A stretch of 35,260 nt of DNA from Pontibacillus litoralis JSM 072002. Its GTDB lineage: Bacteria; Bacillota; Bacilli; Bacillales; BH030062. Location of the stretch: NCBI RefSeq assembly GCF_000775615.1, contig NZ_AVPG01000028.1, forward strand, positions 1 to 35,260. Direction: 5' to 3'. Of the stretch, positions 7,556 through 13,632 are shown one piece after another (the stretch's first letter is position 1; each line of letters opens with the position of its first letter). Position numbers and translations under genes: made by a program. The notes beneath the pieces were generated by a model. That model worked only from the letters and a program-made list of their open reading frames with translations, had not been told where the DNA came from and did not search any database.

Positions 7556-7906
7556 ATGCCATTCTTTCTCTACATGTTAACTGTGTCAATGGTCATTTGG
7601 ACAAGTTTTTCATTCATCGCACAAATCGTGACGTTTACTCCCCCATCCACTAATGAAACCATTACCATAGCTATTTCCATATTGTTAACAGCATTTCTGT
7701 TATTATTGACGACGTACATCATACCATTTAAACACTCACCGGTAAGCTTCGCGCTTTTCTCGGCAATTGCTTTGATTGGGAATGGGTTTCTATTCTTTAC
7801 CGTTATGCCGCTGAATACGACTATGATAGCACTTTACGTCATTTTCTTACTCCTATTACTACTCATCGTTGTGCTAAATGTCATGCAAGTGTTCCCAACG
7901 AAATAA
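7556..7906 (+). CDS. small four-helix membrane protein, unknown function
   Basis: This 116-residue, very hydrophobic protein has four predicted membrane helices at about 2-24, 36-58, 64-84 and 86-108. It has no motif I recognise. An in-frame GTG lies three codons upstream (7547) inside the Shine-Dalgarno AAAGGGTG; the ATG at 7556 (or GTG at 7553) is at a sensible distance. It stands alone and converges on the RDD gene, sharing its terminator. Confidence 0.65.
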   Translation: MPFFLYMLTVSMVIWTSFSFIAQIVTFTPPSTNETITIAISILLTAFLLLLTTYIIPFKHSPVSFALFSAIALIGNGFLFFTVMPLNTTMIALYVIFLLLLLLIVVLNVMQVFPTK

Positions 7907-7914
7907 ACAAAGAA

Positions 7915-7943
7915 AAGAGCTACTACACTGTGTAATAGCTCTT
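7915..7943. terminator. bidirectional terminator between convergent genes
   Basis: AAGAGCTACTACAC pairs with GTGTAATAGCTCTT with one mismatch. Flanking A-rich sequence on the left supplies the U-tract for the minus-strand RDD gene. Confidence 0.8.
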
Positions 7944-7950
7944 CCTTTCA

Positions 7951-8373
7951 TTAGGATGCCTTATTTTTCGTTACGTATGTGCCAGCAATAAAATCGTGAA
8001 TCGCACGTCGATCATCTCGAAATACAATCATACAGGCACTTATAATTACACCTATTCCAGCGGTGAAACTGTAAATCAGCACACCAATAAAATAACGTAA
8101 GAACATCGTTAGCGCCGTAACATTTGAACCGTCATCCTTTACAATTCGAATACCTACAATTCTCTTTCCGACTGTATAACCTGCCCAAATAACAGGCACG
8201 AACATGTAATAAGAGAACTGTACTAGAGTTGTATATAAATTCGGCTCTGGCACATTATTATTCATTTGTCCTCCTGTTAGAAGAAAGACGGCGGATAACA
8301 CAATCGACATAAAAAGAACATCTAACCAAAATGCTCCCAAACGCAGGCCGAAACCTACTCGATTCTCATTCAT
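7951..8373 (-). CDS. RDD-family membrane protein
   Basis: This 140-residue integral membrane protein has three or four helices and the RDD family signature: Arg in GFGLRLGAFWLDVLF at the N-terminus with Asp in the first helix, and RAIHDFIAGTYV near the C-terminus. The family is widespread. Some members have been linked to sodium or proton exchange and salt tolerance, but function is generally unknown. Its ribosome binding site (GGGGAA) is weak. It is a single gene between a shared terminator and about 170 bp of featureless sequence. Confidence 0.85.
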   Translation of the reverse strand: MNENRVGFGLRLGAFWLDVLFMSIVLSAVFLLTGGQMNNNVPEPNLYTTLVQFSYYMFVPVIWAGYTVGKRIVGIRIVKDDGSNVTALTMFLRYFIGVLIYSFTAGIGVIISACMIVFRDDRRAIHDFIAGTYVTKNKAS

Positions 8374-8542
8374 GTTGTTCTATTCCCCACTCTCTGGTCC
8401 ATATCTCACATGTTGTTTAATCTTGTTCACAAACAAAAGCCATCAAAACTATTTAACCATTTTCTCTACATACATTTCAACTATTTAATGCTTCAGCGTA
8501 ACCTAATCTCATTTGTTTAGCTATGTGAACTTCCAGCAATAC

Positions 8543-8974
8543 TTACATAGAATTCTTACGCAATAAGCCCATGATAATAGTGTCGTAATACTTCCCGTTG
8601 ACATATTCATTTTCTTTCAATATCCCTTCAATACTAAATCCACACTTTTCATACGCTCGAATTGCTCTTTCGTTACCACTCCACGTATCAAGTTGTATAC
8701 GACGTAAGTTCATCCTTTTAAACAAATCACATACCAACGTTTGAATAACATCTGTTCCATAGCCTTTATTCCAATAGTCTTTATGCCCAATAGAAATACC
8801 AATCGTTGCTGTTCTAGTCACAAGATTTACATCCCGATAATCGCATACACCGATATGTGTTTGATCACTGGCCGTATATACAGAAAACACACAACCATCT
8901 TGCTTCTCTACTTTCTCAAGGTTCTTATTATACATTGCTTCCATAGTTTCTAATAGGATCTTTTTTAATATCAA
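8543..8974 (-). pseudogene. C-terminal part of a GNAT acetyltransferase (RimJ/RimL-like), separated from its N-terminus
   Basis: The frame holds about 135 residues of a GNAT N-acetyltransferase from the second beta-strand onward: FSVYTASDQTHIGVCDYRDVN, the acetyl-CoA loop region IGISIGHKDYWNKGYGTDVIQTL and RRIQLDTWSGNERAIRAYEKCGF. The usual first 35-45 residues are absent, and the open frame begins at a TTG with no Shine-Dalgarno. The missing N-terminus lies on the same strand at 11590-11724. Family homology appears to start near 8956 (LETMEAMYNKN); upstream of that the sequence is AT-rich and belongs to the inserted element. It is probably non-functional. Confidence 0.75.
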
Positions 8975-9221
8975 TAATCTCTATATATGTATTTCCCTTT
9001 ATTACATATTTTTTTACAATGCAAGACTTAAATGGAGTATTCCAACTTACTATGTTTGTTTTACTAATTTTTATTTATATAGAAGTCCATAAAATTAATA
9101 GGAAATAAAGAAGTAAGAAATAATTAGAAACCTTCACTAATAGAATGACGGTTTCTAATCGTGCCAAATGAATAAACATACAAAACGAGTTGACATAATG
9201 TCTCTTTCGAGAAGTAACCCA

Positions 9222-9267
9222 AACCGCCAAACCCGTAATATAACTGGGTTTGGCGGTTGTTCGTTTT
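9222..9267 (+). terminator. strong terminator-like hairpin with no upstream plus-strand gene
   Basis: A 13-bp perfect stem, AACCGCCAAACCC with GGGTTTGGCGGTT, has an 11-base loop and is followed by GTTCGTTTTT. No gene on the plus strand ends here. It may end an antisense RNA or be part of a plasmid replication region. Confidence 0.6.
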
Positions 9268-9278
9268 TATCGATTATG

Positions 9279-9352
9279 CAGGATTTTATACATCCTTGAT
9301 ACATCAAGGGTTTTCCTTTTCGGATCTACCTCCAAAAATGCATAAAATCCTG
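9279..9352. repeat. nested inverted repeats with CTTGATA, possible plasmid nick-site relic
   Basis: The outer arms CAGGATTTTATACA (9279 onward) and TGCATAAAATCCTG (about 9339-9352) are complementary except at one position. Between them the hairpin CCTTGATACATCAAGG (9294-9309) contains CTTGATA, the heptamer at the nick site of pC194/pUB110-type double-strand origins. The origin reading is inference; the repeats are directly visible. Confidence 0.4.
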
Positions 9353-9358
9353 TATAAA

Positions 9359-9943
9359 TCAGTTGGAAAAGAAGCGATTCCACCAACGCTTTTTGGGGGT
9401 GTTTTTGGTGGTTGCAGCTAGCTCCTTTTGTTTTTCCTCCTGCATCTTCCTTAAGGATTCCATTAATTTTTGATCTCGTTGGTTAAGTTGATGTTGGATA
9501 TATTCTTCTTGTTTTTGTTGTTTCTTTTCGACATCCGTAATATGTTCCCGGAGTTCAGCAATTTCTTCTTTTTGATCAGCAATCACTTTCATGGTTGCAT
9601 TCATTTGTTCCAGAGCGTTTTGAAGCTGTAACGCATAGGGATTGCTGTCATTTTCTGATTGTTGCTGCACTACTGCTGTGGTTATTGCGGTTGGTTGCTC
9701 CGTATCCATATTCCTAGGAAAAACCTGGCTTAGACCGTCTTCTATTTCTGTTGCGGTTAGCTTGCGTTTAAATCCTTCCGCAATGAACCGCAATACTTCC
9801 ACCGTTTCCGGTCGGTAGCGTTTTTTTCTTCCTTCACCAACAAACGGAATGTAATCTATAAAATGGTCCCGATAATATCGAGCAGTAGATTCCGGTATAT
9901 GTAATTCTTTTGCTACTCCTGCCATAGTCATTAATTTTTTCAT
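9359..9943 (-). CDS. MerR-type HTH protein with coiled coil (DUF3967-like, plasmid-associated)
   Basis: This 194-residue protein has an N-terminal winged HTH of the MerR type (about 5-75: AGVAKELHIPESTARYYRDHF, then GRKKRYRPETVEVLRFIAEGF). A Q/N/T-rich linker and a long coiled coil (about 105-175, EEIAELREHITDVEKKQQKQEEY) follow, and a basic aromatic tail ends in KKRWWNRFFSN. This layout matches HTH proteins with a DUF3967-like C-terminus, common on Bacillus plasmids and resembling the chromosome-anchoring protein RacA in plan. It is probably a DNA-binding partition or regulatory factor. Shine-Dalgarno GGAGAGAG precedes ATG. It is the only intact gene of the plasmid remnant besides the PspC mini-gene. 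Confidence 0.75.
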   Translation of the reverse strand: MKKLMTMAGVAKELHIPESTARYYRDHFIDYIPFVGEGRKKRYRPETVEVLRFIAEGFKRKLTATEIEDGLSQVFPRNMDTEQPTAITTAVVQQQSENDSNPYALQLQNALEQMNATMKVIADQKEEIAELREHITDVEKKQQKQEEYIQHQLNQRDQKLMESLRKMQEEKQKELAATTKNTPKKRWWNRFFSN

Positions 9944-10286
9944 TTCTCTCTCCGATCTACGAGAAATCTATTAAGTATAATTCTACAACAGTCAGCAATT
10001 ACCTACCAATATGAAAAGAACTTTCCGGCTTACGGCTAATTATGGTAACTGCGATTACATCACTCATGTAATCGTTTTCTAAAATCTCTGCTCTTAGTCA
10101 CATTTAGAAAAACGCCATTTGTGGGCTAGCACACAAGTATATAACGACATTACATGCTATATATTCCACAAATTAATTAAATATTTCTAAAAAAAAAGGA
10201 GGAATTTCAACTATTTATCCAGAATGTTGTAAGTAAATATAAAAGCAGCAAAAGCAAATTCTTTAAATTCTAGTTCTAAAACTACT
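9944..10286. other. gene-free AT-rich stretch with hairpins
   Basis: No gene is supported. A terminator-like hairpin CGATTACAT-cactc-ATGTAATCG followed by TTTTC lies at 10052-10078. An 8-bp inverted repeat TTTCTAAA/TTTAGAAA lies at 10076-10110. An orphan Shine-Dalgarno AAAGGAGG near 10196-10203 has no start codon at a proper distance, apparently left over from the damaged gene that follows. Confidence 0.55.
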
Positions 10287-10691
10287 TTGAATAACTCTAA
10301 TACTATTACTTTTGATGATGGTTCTAAAATAGTTTACGGTACTGAATTAATCGATTCAGGAATACAGACTATGAAATCAAATGGTTCTTATACTGTGAAA
10401 TCATATTGGAATACCGGAATATTGAATTATTCTTTCCAGACTGACTTCGTTCTTAGAAGTGGTTATGATTATATTAATAAATCATATAATCCCAATGTAA
10501 CAATAATTGGTGGCACATATGATAATGAAAAGGTAAGCGTACAAAGAAAACATGAAACTAGTACTAAACGTGCTTATTCTAGAATGGATTTCAGTTATGA
10601 AGTTTTCACTGGAAAATCCAGTGTGGATTTCTATTTCCAAGTAGGAAATAATGATTATGAAACTACTCTTTCTTTAAAAGATTCCAAGTAA
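10287..10691 (+). pseudogene. orphan beta-rich protein lacking its expected signal peptide
   Basis: The frame gives 134 residues rich in S, T, N, Y and G with alternating beta-like hydrophobicity (FDDGSKIVYGTEL, SYTVKSYWNTGILNYSFQTDFVL, SSVDFYFQVGNNDYETTLSL) and no cysteine. It looks like the mature part of a secreted protein. The open frame continues upstream of the nominal TTG to a stop near 10231, reading AAKANSLNSSSKTTLNNS, like the end of a signal peptide and the start of a mature chain. A strong AGGAGG lies about 80 bases upstream of the TTG with no start codon in frame. I infer a small deletion or frameshift removed the signal peptide. I do not recognise the family. Base composition is more AT-rich than the neighbours. 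Confidence 0.5.
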
Positions 10692-10714
10692 TAACTTAAA
10701 AGATTTTAAGTTAT
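10691..10714. repeat. 11-bp AT-rich perfect hairpin
   Basis: ATAACTTAAAA is followed after GA by TTTTAAGTTAT, directly after the stop of the orphan beta-rich gene. It could be a weak terminator or operator. Confidence 0.5.
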
Positions 10715-10722
10715 AATTAGAT

Positions 10723-10764
10723 AAGAGATTGATCTTAGAAATTTGAGATCAATCTCTTTGATTT
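10723..10764 (+). terminator. hairpin between the orphan gene and the PspC gene
   Basis: A 13-bp perfect stem AAGAGATTGATCT with AGATCAATCTCTT has a 10-base loop and is followed by TTGATTT. It separates the two genes, possibly as a terminator or attenuator. Confidence 0.6.
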
Positions 10765-10775
10765 AGGAGGTAAAA

Positions 10776-10961
10776 TTGATTTTGAAAAAATTAATGAAAT
10801 CATCAAGAGATAAAGCGTTATTTGGAGTTTGTGGGGGTATAGCTGAATTTTTTGGTTTATCCCCTTTTATCGTGAGAATTATATTTATTTTCACTACTCC
10901 TGTTAGTTTTTGGATATATTTATTCCTAGCAAGTTCTTTAAAAGAAAATCGATCATTATAA
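10776..10961 (+). CDS. PspC-domain mini membrane protein
   Basis: This 61-residue protein is essentially one PspC domain: basic start, RDKALFGVCGGIAEFFGLSPFIVRIIFIF (about 11-39), then a hydrophobic segment to about 53. PspC domains occur in envelope-stress proteins; in E. coli PspC sits in the inner membrane and signals to PspA. The start is TTG with AGGAGG five bases upstream; a second in-frame TTG two codons later is also possible. It follows the orphan beta-rich gene inside the plasmid remnant. A secreted product plus a small membrane protein would fit a toxin/immunity-type pair, but nothing in the sequence proves that. Confidence 0.7.
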   Translation: MILKKLMKSSRDKALFGVCGGIAEFFGLSPFIVRIIFIFTTPVSFWIYLFLASSLKENRSL

Positions 10962-11049
10962 TAAAAGATGGTAGCAACCTATGGAAAATTCCAACAAAAT
11001 TTTTCTGGGCGGTAGGCACTTGAACTTTATCTTTTGATCTTGACTTTAT

Positions 11050-11497
11050 ATGCATTTTGGAGCTGTTCCTTTAACCAAAGATGGACGATTGAGCGCAAAG
11101 GAAGTCATCGGAAACAAAAAAGCATTAACGGAATTTCAAGATAGATACAATCAATTCATCAATGAACGTGGTTTTCAGCTAGAACGGGGTGAATCAAAGC
11201 TCGTAACGCAGAAAAAACATCAAGATATGGACCAGTATAAACAAGGGACCAAATATCATGAGACTGTTTTTTACCAGGCGAAGAAAAAGTAAAACGAGAA
11301 GAAGAAAAGTTGGAAGAGTTGGCTGCCACTTTAGAGCCAAGGGAATTGAAATACGAAGGTAAAGAAACGAAAACGGAAGTGAAAGAAAAATTACTCGGGA
11401 AAGCCGAAATTATTGAAAAAGAGACAGGAAATATTGTTTTAACACAGACCAATATCAAAAGGTCTCCGATCAAGTAAATGCTGCAGCTGCTATTCAA
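11050..11497 (+). pseudogene. Mob/Pre relaxase fragment, frameshifted and truncated at both ends
   Basis: The first frame (11050-11292) reads [36 protein letters not shown], the region after the conserved (P)HMHFG motif of pMV158/pUB110-type Mob/Pre relaxases. About 130 N-terminal residues are missing, because homology begins abruptly at the methionine. A frameshift in an A-run near 11285 moves the reading to LEELAATLEPRELKYEGKE through TGNIVLT. A second one-base loss near 11451 shifts it to DQYQKVSDQVNAAAAIQ, ending at 11497. The continuation of the protein lies immediately beyond but on the opposite strand. It is clearly dead. Confidence 0.8.
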
Positions 11498-11589
11498 ATG
11501 TTTTGCCTTATAAGTTTTTGACCGATTTCCATTAATTTTTCGTTTTCTTTCGCTAAATCGGTACTTTTCAAACGATCATAATCTTGTGT
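11494..11589 (-). pseudogene. inverted continuation of the Mob/Pre relaxase
   Basis: On the minus strand this reads TQDYDRLKSTDLAKENEKLM and on to IGQKLIRQNI. This is the coiled-coil continuation expected directly after the plus-strand Mob segment that ends NAAAAIQ at 11497. The two parts of one protein meet tail to tail, which needs an inversion with a breakpoint at about 11497. It is fused in frame to the GNAT N-terminus upstream, giving a chimeric 91-codon open frame with no plausible function. Confidence 0.7.
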
Positions 11590-11724
11590 GTTATTGAACA
11601 AATACGAATCAGATCCAGCCGCCAAATCACAAAACTCTTCATCATTTCTCCACTCATAAAGTCGTTTTAAATCGTCTTTCATCACCGGTCGAAGTTCTAC
11701 CTGTTTTCCTTTTAACAATATCAT
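11590..11724 (-). pseudogene. N-terminal part of the split GNAT acetyltransferase
   Basis: The frame reads MILLKGKQVELRPVMKDDLK then RLYEWRNDEEFCDLAAGSDS YLFNN, the standard start of a RimJ/RimL-type GNAT (beta-1, RPxxxxDxxxLYEWRND). It stops matching after YLFNN, where Mob sequence begins. Joined to the fragment ending at 8543 it would rebuild a full-size acetyltransferase of about 180 residues. The open frame extends 15 codons upstream, but ATG 11724 fits the family start. Confidence 0.7.
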
Positions 11725-11909
11725 TCCTGCCCTTCTTAAATTGATTCCCGTTTCCAATGTGTGTAACATGATCTCTATTTTGCATATTCATCACACCTTT
11801 CTATAATAGTAAACCAATTATACCATTAAAATCTGAATTTTCTTTTCTTTTCAAATTATACAAATGCCTATTTACAACAGTTCGATTATGTATTAATCTA
11901 AATATCAAT

Positions 11910-11915
11910 TATAAT
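11910..11915 (+). promoter_or_regulatory. candidate -10 of the yeeE-like gene
   Basis: A perfect TATAAT lies 38 bases before the likely ATG. No good -35 is visible, so activator dependence is possible. Confidence 0.4.
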
Positions 11916-11952
11916 TCTAAGTAAATAGATAGGAATTGAGGTGTTTGGTGCA

Positions 11953-13179
11953 ATGCAAACTATAACGCGTGCTACAACGGTGATTTCTCCGCTTCATCCT
12001 GTACAAAAACCACTTGTATGGATAGGCGTATTGGCGAGCATCCTTATTTTTGCTGTTACCGTATATGTTACCGATTGGGTACAAGGTTTTCTGTTTATCA
12101 TTGGCATGGCACTTGGAATCACGTTACTTCATGCGCGCTTCGGCTTTACATCAGCTTTTCGTCGCTTAGCGTCTGTTGGAAATGCACAAGGCATACAGGC
12201 ACATATGGTTATGCTTTTTGTCGCTACTACGTTGTTTGCAATCATTTTAGCAACTGGTTTTAGCTTGACAGGCGTGACTCCGACAGGGTACGTTTCTCCA
12301 GTTGGAACAAGTTTAATTTTTGGTTCTTTCATTTTCGGAATTGGGATGCAAATGGGAAATGGCTGTGCTTCTGGAACGCTATACAACGTTGGTGGTGGAA
12401 GCTCTTCTCTATTTATTACGTTGTTCGGTTTTATCATTGGCTCTGTTCTAGGTGCATATCATTTTACTTGGTGGATGAACGATACACCAAGCTTTGGTAG
12501 TTATTCTTTTGCTGAAGCGACACCATTCGGCTATGGTGGTGGCTGGCTCATTCAATTGTTCCTTTTTGCGGGCATATATGGAGTCACCGCCAAAATTGCG
12601 AAAAAGAAACAAGCTCCGCAAATGAAGCCTTTAGCAACGACAACAGGTTTCAAAAAAGTACTTCGTGGAGCGTGGCCACTTATGACTGCCGGCATCATTT
12701 TAGCATTATTGAACGCTTTAACATTAGCTGTTCGAGGTAATCCATGGGGTATTACGTCTGGATTTGCATTATGGGGATCGAAAGTATTGATGATGTTTGG
12801 TGTCGATGTAGCTAGCTGGGGATATTGGCAAGGAAATACCGAAGCATTGCACACAACTGTATTAGCTGATTCCACAAGTGTCATGAATTTCGGCATATTA
12901 CTAGGTGCTTTTATTGCCGCGGCTGCTCAAGGTTCCTTCAAACCGAAAAAAATCAAACTAGGTGTCATAACCTCTTCACTCATTGGTGGTATTTTGATGG
13001 GCTACGGTGCTCGCCTTGCATTTGGTTGTAACATTGGCGCTTACTTTGGTGGAATTGCATCCATGAGCTTACACGGTTGGGTTTGGGGGATTATGGCCCT
13101 TATCGGTACGTATGTCGCTTTATTTATCCGGCCACTATTTGGTCTCCAAAATCCAAGCTCAAAAGATACGTTTTGTTAG
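11953..13179 (+). CDS. YeeE/YedE-family sulfur-compound transporter
   Basis: This 408-residue protein has about ten membrane segments in two pseudo-symmetric halves. Each half carries a conserved cysteine loop: GMQMGNGCASGTLYN (Cys138) and GYGARLAFGCNIGAYFGG (Cys359). These are hallmarks of YeeE/YedE proteins, of which E. coli YeeE (TsuA) imports thiosulfate by relay between cysteines. Substrate here is likely thiosulfate or a related sulfur species. Start choice: ATG 11953 is nine bases after GAGGTG; an in-frame GTG at 11941 with a weaker AGGA is possible. No TusA-like (YeeD) gene is adjacent. The gene is isolated next to the plasmid scar. Confidence 0.88.
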   Translation: MQTITRATTVISPLHPVQKPLVWIGVLASILIFAVTVYVTDWVQGFLFIIGMALGITLLHARFGFTSAFRRLASVGNAQGIQAHMVMLFVATTLFAIILATGFSLTGVTPTGYVSPVGTSLIFGSFIFGIGMQMGNGCASGTLYNVGGGSSSLFITLFGFIIGSVLGAYHFTWWMNDTPSFGSYSFAEATPFGYGGGWLIQLFLFAGIYGVTAKIAKKKQAPQMKPLATTTGFKKVLRGAWPLMTAGIILALLNALTLAVRGNPWGITSGFALWGSKVLMMFGVDVASWGYWQGNTEALHTTVLADSTSVMNFGILLGAFIAAAAQGSFKPKKIKLGVITSSLIGGILMGYGARLAFGCNIGAYFGGIASMSLHGWVWGIMALIGTYVALFIRPLFGLQNPSSKDTFC

Positions 13180-13184
13180 AAAAA

Positions 13185-13212
13185 AGGGTAGTAAAATTTC
13201 ATTTACTACCCT
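13185..13212 (+). terminator. terminator after the yeeE-like gene
   Basis: An 11-bp perfect stem AGGGTAGTAAA with TTTACTACCCT has a six-base loop. The T-tail is poor but the stem is strong. Confidence 0.65.
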
Positions 13213-13345
13213 CTAAATATTACACCTCTTTTATTCTACAATTGCTTTTTCACCTCACCAATCCTTTAAAGGCGACGTGGTGTAGAAAAAAACGGTTATA
13301 AAAAAACAGCATTTTCAAAGTTAATAGTTGCTCTCGACAAGACAA

Positions 13346-13519
13346 TTAATCCCATATATTAGGCCGGGCAACTCTCATTGTACTCATATAGTCTAACAGT
13401 TGGCCTGTATGAACAGATTCATGGTAAGCTACGCGTAATAGCATATCCCCAAGTTTTTTTATATAGCTAAATTCCCCCATCGCTTTTCCTCTTACCAATA
13501 TTTCCACAAAATCAAACAC
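13346..13519 (-). pseudogene. C-terminal remnant of a DinB/DfsB-family protein
   Basis: The minus strand encodes about 57 residues, including KKLGDMLLRVAYHESVHTGQ followed by LLDYMSTMRVARPNIWD and a stop. The HExxHTGQ segment and the ending RPxIWD are typical of the C-terminal helix of DinB four-helix-bundle proteins, which bind a divalent metal through three histidines and are usually about 150-160 residues. Only the last third remains. AGGAGG lies just upstream, overlapping a GTG at 13519, with another GTG at 13507, so a short peptide could be made by chance. The rest of the 13213-13632 gap shows nothing coding. Confidence 0.65.
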
Positions 13520-13593
13520 CTCCTATTAAAGGTATTCAATATTTTCCTCCGTTCCCCTCTACCATGAAATTATCTTTTTTTAACCTAGTTAGC

Positions 13594-13624
13594 AAAAAAA
13601 GACGCCTTCCAATAGAAAAGCGTC
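13594..13624 (-). terminator. terminator of the polysaccharide operon
   Basis: On the minus strand GACGCTTTTC pairs with GGAAGGCGTC (ten pairs including three G-U) around a four-base loop, followed by seven T. Confidence 0.8.
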
Positions 13625-13632
13625 CTTCCATT

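Larger units (their letters stand above)
8975..9358. other. gene-free stretch with hairpins at one end of the plasmid remnant
   Basis: No coding region is supported here. It holds a 10-bp stem (ATTAGAAACC, 9123-9132, with 9150-9159), the palindrome GACATAATGTC (9192-9202), a strong terminator-like hairpin (9222-9258) and a cluster of nested inverted repeats (9279-9352). Confidence 0.6.
8957..11589. mobile_element. decayed plasmid-derived insertion inside a GNAT gene
   Basis: About 2.6 kb separates two halves of one acetyltransferase gene on the minus strand. The insert carries a MerR-HTH/coiled-coil gene of a plasmid-associated family, an orphan beta-rich protein gene, a PspC-domain mini-gene and a broken Mob/Pre relaxase. 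It also has several strong hairpins, one around a CTTGATA heptamer like the nick site of pC194/pUB110-type origins. No replication gene, transposase, integrase or clear target duplication is visible. I read it as an integrated small rolling-circle-type plasmid that later lost its rep gene and part of mob, and suffered an inversion ending near 11497. Confidence 0.65.

Noticed and set aside
11159-11497. Minus-strand open frame of 112 codons
   Set aside because: It is antisense to the Mob/Pre remnant, whose plus-strand reading frames show clear family similarity.
8957-11589. Transposon or insertion sequence as the source of the insertion
   Set aside because: I found no transposase frame, terminal inverted repeats or target duplication at the GNAT junctions; the relaxase remnant favours a plasmid.
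11494-11769. 91-codon minus-strand open frame as one protein
   Set aside because: It is a chance fusion of a GNAT N-terminus and an inverted Mob segment, so it is recorded as two pseudogene pieces.
12129-12896. Two minus-strand open frames of 102 and 114 codons
   Set aside because: Both are antisense within the YeeE-type transporter gene and lack ribosome binding sites.
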